NCBI GenBank assembly: GCA_963768165.1
Contig: CAVYHJ010000028.1
Span: 248,001-312,000, forward strand
Length of the DNA stretch: 64,000 nucleotides
Reading direction: 5' to 3'
From: CAVYHJ01 sp963768165 [NCBI: uncultured bacterium]
GTDB taxonomy: Bacteria; UBP4; UBA4092
Shown here: piece by piece, positions 54,989 through 63,320 of the stretch
Numbering within the stretch: the first letter of the stretch is position 1
How the letters are laid out: each line of letters starts with the position of its first letter
The notes under the pieces: model-generated
What the model saw: the letters and a program-made list of their open reading frames with translations, nothing else
Database searches by the model: none
What the model was told of the DNA's origin: nothing
Translations under genes and position numbers: made by a program

Positions 54989-55483
54989 GTGAACATAAGA
55001 CATTATCTTAACCTCGGCAATCTTTTGGTGTTTGTCGTGGTGGGGAGTTTAATCGGTTACAGCCCATTTTCCGCGGGAATTATCCGGCGAACCAGGCTGG
55101 CAACAGACAGTGTGGGACGATTTTTAACACGCGCAGCGTTTTTGAGTTTGATCATTGCGTTGGTGTGTGTAACGATATATGACCGCTATCAGCATTTCAT
55201 CCCGTGGTCGAAAATACCGGTCTGGTATTGGTACTCGGTGGGGATATTTTTTGCAGGGGTGGGGATTAAAAAATATTTGAGTTATTTAAAATCGCGGGAG
55301 ATGGCGATGTTATATAACGCGGGATGGTTTTCGTTATCCGGGTTGTTGATTACCTTGTATGAAACGATGCATCCGGTGGGAGTTGCCGGACTCATGGTCA
55401 CCCTTCTCATTATTTTTTTGGCGGTCTTGGTGCGGTTTTGTTATTGGAAACAACTGCATCATCACGCGAAAGAAAGCACGTAA
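54989..55483 (+). CDS. Small integral membrane protein, unknown
   Basis: 164 residues from GTG 54989 behind AGAGGAAA. Four hydrophobic segments (LLVFVVVGSLIGYSPF, AAFLSLIIALVCVTIY, WYWYSVGIFFAGVGI, GLMVTLLIIFLAVLVRF) with short basic loops. It resembles small isoprenylcysteine-methyltransferase-like proteins in shape but lacks a recognisable motif. Divergent from the GT39-like gene. Function unknown. Confidence 0.65.
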   Translation: MNIRHYLNLGNLLVFVVVGSLIGYSPFSAGIIRRTRLATDSVGRFLTRAAFLSLIIALVCVTIYDRYQHFIPWSKIPVWYWYSVGIFFAGVGIKKYLSYLKSREMAMLYNAGWFSLSGLLITLYETMHPVGVAGLMVTLLIIFLAVLVRFCYWKQLHHHAKEST

Positions 55484-55495
55484 ACACAAAAAAAT

Positions 55496-55580
55496 TAGTA
55501 CACTGATATTCACAGATAAGAACGGATAACACAGATAGAAAATCAGTGATATCAAAGAAATCAGAGTCATCAGTGTACTA
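55496..55580. repeat. 85-bp palindromic intergenic element
   Basis: TAGTACACTGAT (55496-55507) and ATCAGTGTACTA (55569-55580) are perfect 12-bp inverted ends around CACAGATAAGAACGGATAAC-type text, with an inner ATCAGTGATAT. Such CACTGAT...CACAGATAA wording occurs in interspersed repeats of several environmental bacteria. It lies between the genes ending at 55483 and starting at 55612. Confidence 0.6.
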
Positions 55581-55611
55581 GAATAACAACCTGAAACTTG
55601 AAACTTTTCTT

Positions 55612-56232
55612 ATGTCTTTAAAAATTATTTTAATTCGCCATGGGATTACCGATTGGAATTTGGTAAGGCGGTATCAAGGACATACGGATGTTCCGCTTAA
55701 TGAGCAAGGGCGGGAACAGGCGCGAGAGTTGGCGATGATGTTGGAGAAGATGCCGATAGCAGCAATTTATTCCAGCGATTTGGTGCGGGCCTATGAGACG
55801 GCAAAAATCATCGCGGAAGGCCGGTCTATTCCGATTTATAAATTGCGGGAGCTGCGGGAAACACATTTTGGGAATTGGGAAGGGTTGACGATTGAAGAAA
55901 TCCACGAGAAATTTCCGGAGGATGTGGAACGGTTAAAGAAAGACCCGATTCACGGGCTACGGCCGGGCGGGGAATCCCGCGGGATTATGTTTGAACGAGT
56001 GAAAAAGAAGGTACTCGAGATTGCGAAAAAACATCCCAATCAGACGATTGCGATTGTGGCGCATGAAGGGACCATTGCTGCGGCGACTTGTGCGTTGACC
56101 GGAGAAGAATTCCGGGAACATCGCCAGAAATACCGGCTCGATAATACTTCGTACAACATCCTTGAACAGGAAAACGGGAAATGGCATCTTCGCCATCAGG
56201 GCAAAAAGAGTGATTATTTGAACCGGTCATAA
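55612..56232 (+). CDS. Histidine phosphatase family protein (phosphoglycerate mutase-like)
   Basis: 206 residues. The catalytic LIRHG (R9, H10) starts the sequence. IYSSDLVRAYETAKI and LRELHF-type wording (LRETHFGNWEG) with the acid Glu follow, and IVAHEGTI gives the second active His. Members are cofactor-dependent mutases, alpha-ribazole phosphatases or broad phosphatases; the substrate cannot be told. Single gene. No clear Shine-Dalgarno. Confidence 0.9.
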   Translation: MSLKIILIRHGITDWNLVRRYQGHTDVPLNEQGREQARELAMMLEKMPIAAIYSSDLVRAYETAKIIAEGRSIPIYKLRELRETHFGNWEGLTIEEIHEKFPEDVERLKKDPIHGLRPGGESRGIMFERVKKKVLEIAKKHPNQTIAIVAHEGTIAAATCALTGEEFREHRQKYRLDNTSYNILEQENGKWHLRHQGKKSDYLNRS

Positions 56233-56392
56233 ACCGGTAACTTTGAACGAACGTACAAAGTTTTACATCATTAACCCATGCCCCGGTATAGTTGTTTTTC
56301 TGGGTGTAAAGAAACCTTCGGGTATTTCACCAATATTTGGAATTATTACCTGGATTATCAAACCCAGTCATATCAATTGGATTCCATGGGTT

Positions 56393-57448
56393 TCAATAGG
56401 GATGTAATCCTATTCGGGTTAATCCGGTTTCTTCAGGCTGACTAAACATTAGGTTCATGTTCTGGACACCGGCATACGCGCCCCCCTTGCCAATACTGTC
56501 TAGGACACTGAATACCACGATCCGGTTTCTTTTATCATCCACCTCAAACCCAATATGACAATAATTTGTCCCGGAGACTGCAGCCACCCAGGGATAGGGT
56601 AAATACTGCCAGGAGGCCTTCTCCTCTTTCGGTAGATTAAATATTTTTATAAAAGGTTCCTGCTTATAGAAATCCTGATAGAGTTCAACAATATCTTTTC
56701 GAGTAATAGGCTTCTCCGGAAAACAATGGCATACGGCCAAGATCCCCCGGGTTATGGGAATATAGGATGTTGTAAGATGGGCAACCACCCGGCTCCCGGC
56801 TAATAGCCCCAATTCCTGTTCTATCTCATAAGTATGCCGGTGGTCAACAACATTGTAGGGAACTATATTATTCGCTATCTCCGGGTGATGAGAAGGGAGT
56901 TCAGGCTCTGCACCCGCACCGGTGGTTCCTGATAATCCGTCTATAACAATTTTGGTCATATCCACCAGGCCTTTTTTTACCAGGGGTGCCATCCCTAAGA
57001 TGGATGCTGTAGCATAACATCCCGGGTTTGCGACAATCCTAGCCTTTTTAATTTCTTCCCTATGTAATTCAGTGATGCCATAGACAGCTTCTTCCACCAA
57101 GTCCCAGCACGCATGTCTCATTTTATATTTAAATTCCCAATCAGTTTTATTTTTCAATCTAAAATCCGCCCCTAAATCAATGAGCCGGGTACCTGTTTTC
57201 AACAAATCCGACGCCAGTTTCATTACTTGGCCTGTCGGTACAGCAAAAAAAATTACATCACAAGGGGTCACCTCTTCCGGTTTAATAAAAGGAAGACCCC
57301 AACCATAAAAATTCCTGTGGTAATATTCCACCGGCTTATCCCCACGGCTGGTGACCCAGGCAATCTCTACCCCGGGATGCTCATATAACACCCGCAATAC
57401 TTCACCCCCCATATAACCCGACCCGCCATAAATACCCGCCTTAATCAT
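56393..57448 (-). CDS. argC: N-acetyl-gamma-glutamyl-phosphate reductase
   Basis: 351 residues from ATG 57448, eight nt after AAGGA; an ATG three codons earlier would sit directly on that site. NADP-binding GGSGYMGGEVLR at the N-terminus, LIDLGADFRLK, and the catalytic Cys in VANPGCYAT (C144). SGTTGAGAE and SVLDSIGKGGAYAGVQNMN complete the family pattern. It catalyses the third step of arginine synthesis. No other arg genes are near, so arginine genes are scattered in this organism. A methyltransferase gene lies just upstream. Confidence 0.94.
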   Translation of the reverse strand: MIKAGIYGGSGYMGGEVLRVLYEHPGVEIAWVTSRGDKPVEYYHRNFYGWGLPFIKPEEVTPCDVIFFAVPTGQVMKLASDLLKTGTRLIDLGADFRLKNKTDWEFKYKMRHACWDLVEEAVYGITELHREEIKKARIVANPGCYATASILGMAPLVKKGLVDMTKIVIDGLSGTTGAGAEPELPSHHPEIANNIVPYNVVDHRHTYEIEQELGLLAGSRVVAHLTTSYIPITRGILAVCHCFPEKPITRKDIVELYQDFYKQEPFIKIFNLPKEEKASWQYLPYPWVAAVSGTNYCHIGFEVDDKRNRIVVFSVLDSIGKGGAYAGVQNMNLMFSQPEETGLTRIGLHPY

Positions 57449-57471
57449 TTCTTTCATCCTTTCTTGAGCGT

Positions 57472-58128
57472 TTATTTTTTGATTGCAAAAAGATAGGTTC
57501 TTTGACTTTGAAATTCGACTCCCGGATAGGGATATCTCATTATGATATCTTCCATCTCAAACCCCGTGGATTTCAAAGCCGATACCATCTCTTCTGTCTT
57601 GAAAAAATAAAAAAGCAATGGGTTAATCTTTTTACCAAACAGGTCTTCGGTTTGAATTTGGTCTTTCCCTTCAAAATAACTATGAAACGCAATAAATAGT
57701 TTCCCGTCCTTATTCAATATCCGGAAAAACTCTTTTAATATCTCGTTTACTTCATCCATAGAGAAATTAACAATGGCATAAAAAGCGACAATCCCCGAAA
57801 GACTATTTTCTTTCAATTTCGTATTAAACATATTGCCTGTCTCATATCGGATTTGAGGACTTAATTGTTTCGCTTGGGTAATCATTTCAGGCGAGATATC
57901 TACCCCTACAATATTTGTTAATCCCTGGTTGTATAAATAAAAAGTCGTTTCGCCGGGACCACATCCAAAATCATAGATCCCCTCCTTATGTTTCATCTCC
58001 CCTGCAAACCGGTTGAGCAATACCCTGTCCAAAGGTTTATTTTCCAATTCTTTAAACAAGGCTTTGGCATATTCTTCCGCTGCCAGGTCATACCCTTTTT
58101 TCACATTCTCAATATTAGTACTCAGCAT
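57472..58128 (-). CDS. SAM-dependent class I methyltransferase
   Basis: 218 residues, start behind GAGGC. SAM site YDFGCGPGETTFYLYNQG, then VGVDISPEMITQAKQ, and GIVAFYAIVNF. This fits small-molecule methyltransferases of the ubiE-like superfamily; the acceptor is unknown. It is followed by argC after a 23-bp gap on the same strand, and preceded by a DJ-1/PfpI gene (25 bp), suggesting one transcription unit. Confidence 0.88.
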   Translation of the reverse strand: MLSTNIENVKKGYDLAAEEYAKALFKELENKPLDRVLLNRFAGEMKHKEGIYDFGCGPGETTFYLYNQGLTNIVGVDISPEMITQAKQLSPQIRYETGNMFNTKLKENSLSGIVAFYAIVNFSMDEVNEILKEFFRILNKDGKLFIAFHSYFEGKDQIQTEDLFGKKINPLLFYFFKTEEMVSALKSTGFEMEDIIMRYPYPGVEFQSQRTYLFAIKK

Positions 58129-58153
58129 GGATATTAGCCTCTTGCTATTAATT

Positions 58154-58804
58154 TTATTTTTTATTAACCGCTTGATTTCTAGCTTTCATTACTCTCTCCA
58201 AGATATCTTTGGGTGCTTTCTCCGGTGTTCCCGAATCAAAAGGAGGTTGGGGATCATATTCAATACTCAGTTGGACAACCTTGGCAAATCCTTCATCCAT
58301 AACTAGACTAGCCAGGTATAACGACATATCAATTCCTGCAGATACTCCCGCAGAAGTAATTATCTTGCCATCTTTCACATATCGCTCTTTGAGGAGTATG
58401 GCACCATATTGTTTCAACTGTTCCATCCGGGCCCAATGAGTAGTTGCCTTACAACCTTTTAACAACCCTGCTGCACCTAATAATAATGCACCGGAACAAA
58501 CTGAGACAGTCCATTGGCTGGTCGCATGAGCTTTTTGTATCCAACTTAAAACCTCTTGATTATCCAGGATAGAATCTACACCCATTCCACCGGGTATAAC
58601 CAAGATATCAGGATTGGGGATCTCTGTTAATGAATACTCTGCTGAGGTTTGCAGCCCACGCCCGTCCTTATATAAACCCGGTTTTACAGCTGCCAGATAG
58701 ATCTTGGAATCGGGTATTTTCGATAATACCTCATAAGGACCTATCACATCCAAGGCGGTGTAATTATCAAAAAGTAATATCGCTATTTTTAAACTAGCAT
58801 GCAT
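58154..58804 (-). CDS. DJ-1/PfpI (isonitrile hydratase-like) family protein
   Basis: 216 residues behind AGGAGG. LFDNYTALDVIGPYEVLSKI carries the Asp near residue 19 seen in isocyanide hydratases; PNPDILVIPGG and the nucleophile Cys in SVCSGALLLG (C103) follow, with TSAGVSAGIDMSLYL. Family activities include isonitrile hydration and transcription regulators of the GATase1 type; here no DNA-binding domain is present. First gene of the three-gene set with the methyltransferase and argC. Confidence 0.88.
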   Translation of the reverse strand: MHASLKIAILLFDNYTALDVIGPYEVLSKIPDSKIYLAAVKPGLYKDGRGLQTSAEYSLTEIPNPDILVIPGGMGVDSILDNQEVLSWIQKAHATSQWTVSVCSGALLLGAAGLLKGCKATTHWARMEQLKQYGAILLKERYVKDGKIITSAGVSAGIDMSLYLASLVMDEGFAKVVQLSIEYDPQPPFDSGTPEKAPKDILERVMKARNQAVNKK

Positions 58805-58938
58805 ACTTTTCCTCCTGTGACAGCTATATAATAGGTATATTATAACACTGTTTTATCTGGTGGCTTGGGAGATTTAAAATCCATTGATTTATACGAAGAC
58901 TCCGTGAGATATAAAAAGCCCAAAATTAAAAGGACAGC

Positions 58939-59032
58939 AAAAACCCTGAAAAAGCATCAGAAAAAAGAAAGAATATGCCAAAATGACGTACCAGCTTCAA
59001 GCGTAGATAAAGCGTAGTTAGTACGGAGACAG
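58939..59032 (-). repeat. Iteron element, copy 3 (11-bp units plus TTTTTCAGGGTTTTT box)
   Basis: Read on the minus strand: CTGTCTCCGTA (59032-59022), CTAACTACGCT (59021-59011) and TTATCTACGCT (59010-59000) in strict 11-bp period. CTTTTTCAGGG starts at 58954, 79 bp from the first unit. The 17-bp core TACACACTGTCTCCGTA is identical in copy 2. It fills the 305-bp gap before the methylase gene. Confidence 0.65.
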
Positions 59033-59109
59033 TGTGTAACCAGTTTTACACTTAGTTAATCTGTAATAGGAATATAAATTCGTTAGAGATAAGGAATTTT
59101 AACCAAGAT

Positions 59110-59988
59110 CTATCTTATCCAATCTAAATTACGACTAATTAAAAGTTCTGTCATTTCGGTATGATGAGTGTTTTTCATGGGAATAACTTGGGTATCGAAA
59201 CCATGCTTTTGGGCCAATTCTAATACAGTCTCTGAGTTGTCGTAAGACATTAAAAACTCTCCTTGGATAGACTCTGCCAATTTGAAAAGTCCCTCATGGT
59301 CAATTGAATAATGAGTATAGAGTCGTTCTCCTGCCCTTTTACCACCCGCTGTATACGGTGGATCAACGAAGAAAACCGTGTCTGGATTGTTTTTGTTTTC
59401 TCTTATGATTTTCATGCCATCATCTTCAACAAACCGAATTCTTTCTTTGATTGCAACAATATTACGAATACGTTTACTTAACGTTGCAGGATACCAGCGA
59501 GACTTTATCCCTTTACCATTTTCACCATACCTAAGCATCCCACTTCCGGGAGCTAAAATTCCACCATGATTGACGCGGTTTTTTAAGAGAGTCCGAAAAG
59601 CCTTTGCTCTTGTTGAAGTACTACCAATCGCCAATGCCGATTGAACATTTTCAATAGTTACATCAAATTGTTCAATTTTTTCAGCAAGCCAAATCCCATC
59701 TCCTTCAAGTATCGTTTTCCAAACAGCTGCGACCTGATTGTCTAGTTCAACCATGATAACTTTTTCACTCAATTGTTCAAATGCCACCGTTAAACCGACA
59801 ATTCCACCTCCCGCAAACGGCTCTATGAATTCAACGGGTTTAAATGAAAGACTAGAAAACCATTTACGAACACGAGGAATTAACCAAGTTTTTCCACCCG
59901 GATAGCGGAAGGGACTTCGTTGCGGCACGGAGGCTACATTTATTACGGTATTGAACGTACTATCATTATAAAGAGGCAATTGAATCAT
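59110..59988 (-). CDS. DNA adenine methyltransferase, D12 (Dam-like) class
   Basis: 292 residues. FRYPGGKTWLIPRV (SAM-binding start), EFIEPFAGGGIVG and the catalytic FVDPPYT (DPPY at 209-212) give the alpha-class N6-adenine methylase pattern. The gene follows the NotI-like nuclease by 4 nt, so it is the modification half of a type II system. The recognised sequence cannot be read from the protein. Slightly different codon use from its neighbours is possible but was not measured. Confidence 0.92.
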   Translation of the reverse strand: MIQLPLYNDSTFNTVINVASVPQRSPFRYPGGKTWLIPRVRKWFSSLSFKPVEFIEPFAGGGIVGLTVAFEQLSEKVIMVELDNQVAAVWKTILEGDGIWLAEKIEQFDVTIENVQSALAIGSTSTRAKAFRTLLKNRVNHGGILAPGSGMLRYGENGKGIKSRWYPATLSKRIRNIVAIKERIRFVEDDGMKIIRENKNNPDTVFFVDPPYTAGGKRAGERLYTHYSIDHEGLFKLAESIQGEFLMSYDNSETVLELAQKHGFDTQVIPMKNTHHTEMTELLISRNLDWIR

Positions 59989-59992
59989 AATT

Positions 59993-60895
59993 TTATAAAG
60001 GGGATTCTATCGTTTCAGTGTCAGGAGGGTTTTCGTTCTCTAGCTTCTTATCAATCTTCTCCTGAAGGTGTCCTATAAACTCCTTCATATCTCCGGCTTC
60101 CGACGTGGTAATTTTTAGAAGTGATTCATTAAACTTCGTATATATTATTTTATATCGTTCCAAGACATACCTATTCTCTTTTGTATTATTCTTTAAATCA
60201 TATATCATCCAGGCAATATCGGCATCCTTTTTGTTTACTTCTTCAAGGATTGGAAGTGTATCAAAGAAACCTTTGTGAAGAGCGACCGCTGTTCTTTTCT
60301 TCCATTTATTTAGAATACCACCTTTAAATATCAACTGTGGAGCTAAACGTTTTCGAGACGAAGAGAGATAATCGGGTCGCGGATAGTTTTCGTGTTTTTT
60401 CCAATCCATAAGTGCGTTTTTGGCAGGATTATCCATATAATAATCAAAAGGATTTCTCACATTACCAGAAATGTAGACCGCTTGAACTTCCAACGCACCG
60501 AAATCAATTATCTGACCTCGTGCATCATACGACACCACGACAACATCAATATTTCCGGCTGACTTACCATTTTTATCGTTCAGCCTTACTTCTGTCAAAG
60601 TTGTCCATTCTGCATCCGAAGGGAAGAAAAAATCTGCTGCATCTTCCGCAATTATCCATCCTTCCCGAAATCGGATTGGACAGGTAATCACTGTCTGCTC
60701 ATCATCAAAAATGCTACAAACACCTAAAGGATTTTTTGCTTTATCTTTGGTACAGTTGGGGACTTTATTACCGAAAGGACACAAGCGGTGTTTCCTATAA
60801 CGTACCGCTTCCGGGCTTTGATTATTTGTGGGAAAACCGAATACCTCAGCTAATGGGTGTTTTGCCATATCAAAAGGAATTTTTATCTCACGCAC
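59993..60895 (-). CDS. NotI-like type II restriction endonuclease
   Basis: 300 residues from GTG 60895 (ATG at 60868 is an alternative). The N-terminus HPLAEVFGFPTNN, then four Cys (C39, C48, C60, C72) in RLCPFGNK, VPNCTK, GVCSIF and ITCPI match the iron-binding site of NotI. The active-site triad of the PD-(D/E)XK type is present: D117 (GNIDVVVV), E136 and Q138 in GALEVQAVYISG. NotI itself cuts an 8-bp GC site; the site here is unknown. The operon order is nuclease then methylase. Confidence 0.88.
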   Translation of the reverse strand: MREIKIPFDMAKHPLAEVFGFPTNNQSPEAVRYRKHRLCPFGNKVPNCTKDKAKNPLGVCSIFDDEQTVITCPIRFREGWIIAEDAADFFFPSDAEWTTLTEVRLNDKNGKSAGNIDVVVVSYDARGQIIDFGALEVQAVYISGNVRNPFDYYMDNPAKNALMDWKKHENYPRPDYLSSSRKRLAPQLIFKGGILNKWKKRTAVALHKGFFDTLPILEEVNKKDADIAWMIYDLKNNTKENRYVLERYKIIYTKFNESLLKITTSEAGDMKEFIGHLQEKIDKKLENENPPDTETIESPL

Positions 60896-61049
60896 TCTTT
60901 CATAGCATTTTGAGAAATAGTATCACATTCTACCAATTTTTCTCTATAGCGAGAAAGAATCTGCGACGGGAAATCTGTTTGTCTCCATATTCTCAGAAAA
61001 CCAAACCTAAAGATTATGTTTCCCACCAAACCAATTCTGCGATATTCGC

Positions 61050-61055
61050 TATAAT
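61050..61055 (+). promoter_or_regulatory. -10 box 5 nt before the MFS gene
   Basis: TATAAT followed by AATTA and ATG 61061; no Shine-Dalgarno, so leaderless transcription is possible. Confidence 0.45.
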
Positions 61056-61060
61056 AATTA

Positions 61061-62449
61061 ATGCCATCAGAAAGTCCTGAAAATCGGAAATATGCGATAT
61101 GGGTCGCTTCGATGGCATCTTTTCTCACGCCCTTTCTCGCTTCATCTTTGAATGTAGCCCTTCCCGGAATTGGGAAAGAATTTTCATTTAATGCGGTGGA
61201 ATTAACCTGGGTCGCAACCGCCTATTTGTTATCCGCCACCTTATTTTTGGTACCTTTTGGGAGATTGGCGGATATTAAAGGACGGAAAAGGATTTTTCGG
61301 TACGGGATTTGGATTGAGGTGACCGCCTGCCTTTTGGCGACAATAATCCCTTCGGGGAAGTTCTTTATTATGCTTCGCGCGTTTCAAGGGTTGGGCGGGG
61401 CCATGATTTTCAGCACCGGAATTGCGATTATGACTACGGTGTATTTAGAAGAGGAGCGGGGGCGGATGTTGGGAATCAATGTTGCGGCGGTCTATTCGGG
61501 TTTATCCCTTGGACCTGTAATCGGGGGACTCTTAACTCAACATTTTGGCTGGCGGAGCATTTTCTTTGTTAATATTCTCATAGGGGTTACGGTGATTTAT
61601 TTGGTGACTTTTAAATTAAAAGGAGACTGGGCGGAGGCCAAAGGGGAACCTTATGATTGGATCGGCAATATTCTTTATGGAATTATGTTTATCGCGACCC
61701 TGTATGGATTTTCCATTTACCCAACCCAGCGGGGTTACTATTATATGCTGGGCGGGTTGCTGGCATTCCTATTGTTTTTGCGATGGGAAAGAAAAATTGA
61801 TTATCCGATAATGGATTTGCGATTATTTAAAATCACCAGTTTTGCTTTTTCCAATATTGCCGCCTTGATTAATTATAGCGCCACCTATGCCGTGACCTTT
61901 TTAGTCAGTTTGTATTTGCAATATAACAAAGGATTCAATCCCCAAAACGCGGGGTTGGTGTTATTGGCGCAACCGGTCATGATGGCGCTATTTTCACCGG
62001 TTGCCGGACGACTTTCGGATAGAATCGAACCAAGAATAGTGGCATCCATAGGAATGGGGTTGACGGCGGTTGGGTTGGGTTTATTTTGTTTCTTGAAGAC
62101 AGATACTTCCCTGATAAATATAGTCATAGGATTACTAATATTTGGATTGGGATTTGCGTTCTTTTCCTCACCCAATATCAACGCCATCATGAGTTCCGTA
62201 GAAAAACGGTTTTATGGTATCGCCTCGGGAATTCAATCCACCATGCGGTTATCAGGACAATTGGTCAGTATGGGAATCGCCACCCTCTGTTTCAGCCATT
62301 TTCTTGGTACCCATTCCATCCAACCACCTTATTACGGACTGCTCCTTCAAGGTATAAAAACGGCCTTCCTGGTATTTACCCTATCCTGTATCCTGGGAAT
62401 CTTCGCCTCCCTCGCCCGTGGGACGATTCATTCTATTCCCGGCGTATAA
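61061..62449 (+). CDS. MFS drug/solute exporter (DHA2, 14-TMS type)
   Basis: 462 residues with 14 likely membrane helices. GRLADIKGRKRIF is motif A; LGGAMIFSTGIA and YSGLSLGPVIGGLL belong to motif C of drug/H+ antiporters. Relatives (EmrB/QacA type) export diverse small molecules. No gene for a membrane-fusion partner is near. It diverges from the NotI-like operon over 165 bp. Substrate unknown. Confidence 0.92.
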   Translation: MPSESPENRKYAIWVASMASFLTPFLASSLNVALPGIGKEFSFNAVELTWVATAYLLSATLFLVPFGRLADIKGRKRIFRYGIWIEVTACLLATIIPSGKFFIMLRAFQGLGGAMIFSTGIAIMTTVYLEEERGRMLGINVAAVYSGLSLGPVIGGLLTQHFGWRSIFFVNILIGVTVIYLVTFKLKGDWAEAKGEPYDWIGNILYGIMFIATLYGFSIYPTQRGYYYMLGGLLAFLLFLRWERKIDYPIMDLRLFKITSFAFSNIAALINYSATYAVTFLVSLYLQYNKGFNPQNAGLVLLAQPVMMALFSPVAGRLSDRIEPRIVASIGMGLTAVGLGLFCFLKTDTSLINIVIGLLIFGLGFAFFSSPNINAIMSSVEKRFYGIASGIQSTMRLSGQLVSMGIATLCFSHFLGTHSIQPPYYGLLLQGIKTAFLVFTLSCILGIFASLARGTIHSIPGV

Positions 62450-62472
62450 AAAATTGTAATTTGCAATCTGCT

Positions 62473-63075
62473 CTATTTTACATTTGGGCAAAGGAAAAGT
62501 AAGGCTGACAATGAATCAGAGATTTCGGCTTTGGTTCCATCGGTAGCTTTAACTGTAAAATTACCTGGTACAGAAGTATCACTAAACAAAGCTATAGTTG
62601 CTTCAGTCAATTGACTAGATTTGTATGCAAATGTCTTGATTCGAGTTACATCGGAAAACTTAATAGAGAAATTTTTTTCATAATTGTAATGATAATTCAC
62701 ATCTTCGTGGTAAGGTGTTATGGAAGAATAATCTATAACACAGGTATATACCTCGAATTCTAAACCATTTTCATCAATTGAGTTAAATACTTGTTTTTTA
62801 GAACCTGCTTCAGGAATACCCACATAACGTAAATTTGGATTTGTAGAGTTATTTATAACGTTGAAAAGTGGAAGTGAAGGATAACTTTTCTGCAAATGTG
62901 GCATTAATATCTGTATTGCTTCAGCCTTCGACATATTACGTTTCATTTCATATTCTTGCGTAATTTCTGTTTTGATTAAAGGGTCTTTATTATAGTAATA
63001 CTGATAATTATGAGTGCATCCTACTATAAATATCGAAGCAACTACAATATAGCAGAGTAAGATTCTAATTTTCAT
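62473..63075 (-). CDS. Hypothetical lipoprotein
   Basis: 200 residues. Signal peptide with lipobox FIVGC (Cys at residue 20). The mature protein has YQYYYNKDPLIKTEITQEY, then PHLQKSYPSLPLFNVI and a beta-rich C-terminal half (FSIKFSDVTRIKTF, GNFTVKATDG) that ends CPNVK. No known domain. AT-rich, similar to the genes at 12068 and 38222. Attached to the membrane; role unknown. Confidence 0.75.
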   Translation of the reverse strand: MKIRILLCYIVVASIFIVGCTHNYQYYYNKDPLIKTEITQEYEMKRNMSKAEAIQILMPHLQKSYPSLPLFNVINNSTNPNLRYVGIPEAGSKKQVFNSIDENGLEFEVYTCVIDYSSITPYHEDVNYHYNYEKNFSIKFSDVTRIKTFAYKSSQLTEATIALFSDTSVPGNFTVKATDGTKAEISDSLSALLFLCPNVK

Positions 63076-63320
63076 ATGCTATATGTTACCAGAAGGTGAA
63101 GGGATAATGTCAAGCGGTGTACTGAGAGCCCAAAAACCGAAATAGAGAATTGAAATCATGAAAGGACTGTTCTAAAGAGTGTAACTCCGTTAGAAAACGG
63201 GTTATTCTCTCTTCCTTAACACGCTGAGAGGATAAAAAGATGATTCAAACATCACTCTTGGGCAATTGGGGACAGAGGGGTAGTGTCATTGAGAATAGTG
63301 AAAGCGAATTAGTCGGTTAT

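Noticed and set aside
49986-55483. dnaA in the origin neighbourhood
   Set aside because: All large frames next to dnaN are membrane glycosyltransferase-like proteins; no AAA+ or DnaA domain-IV motif was found.
63076-63320. Terminal inverted repeat of the IS1380-type element
   Set aside because: No convincing repeat could be matched because the other end lies outside the window.
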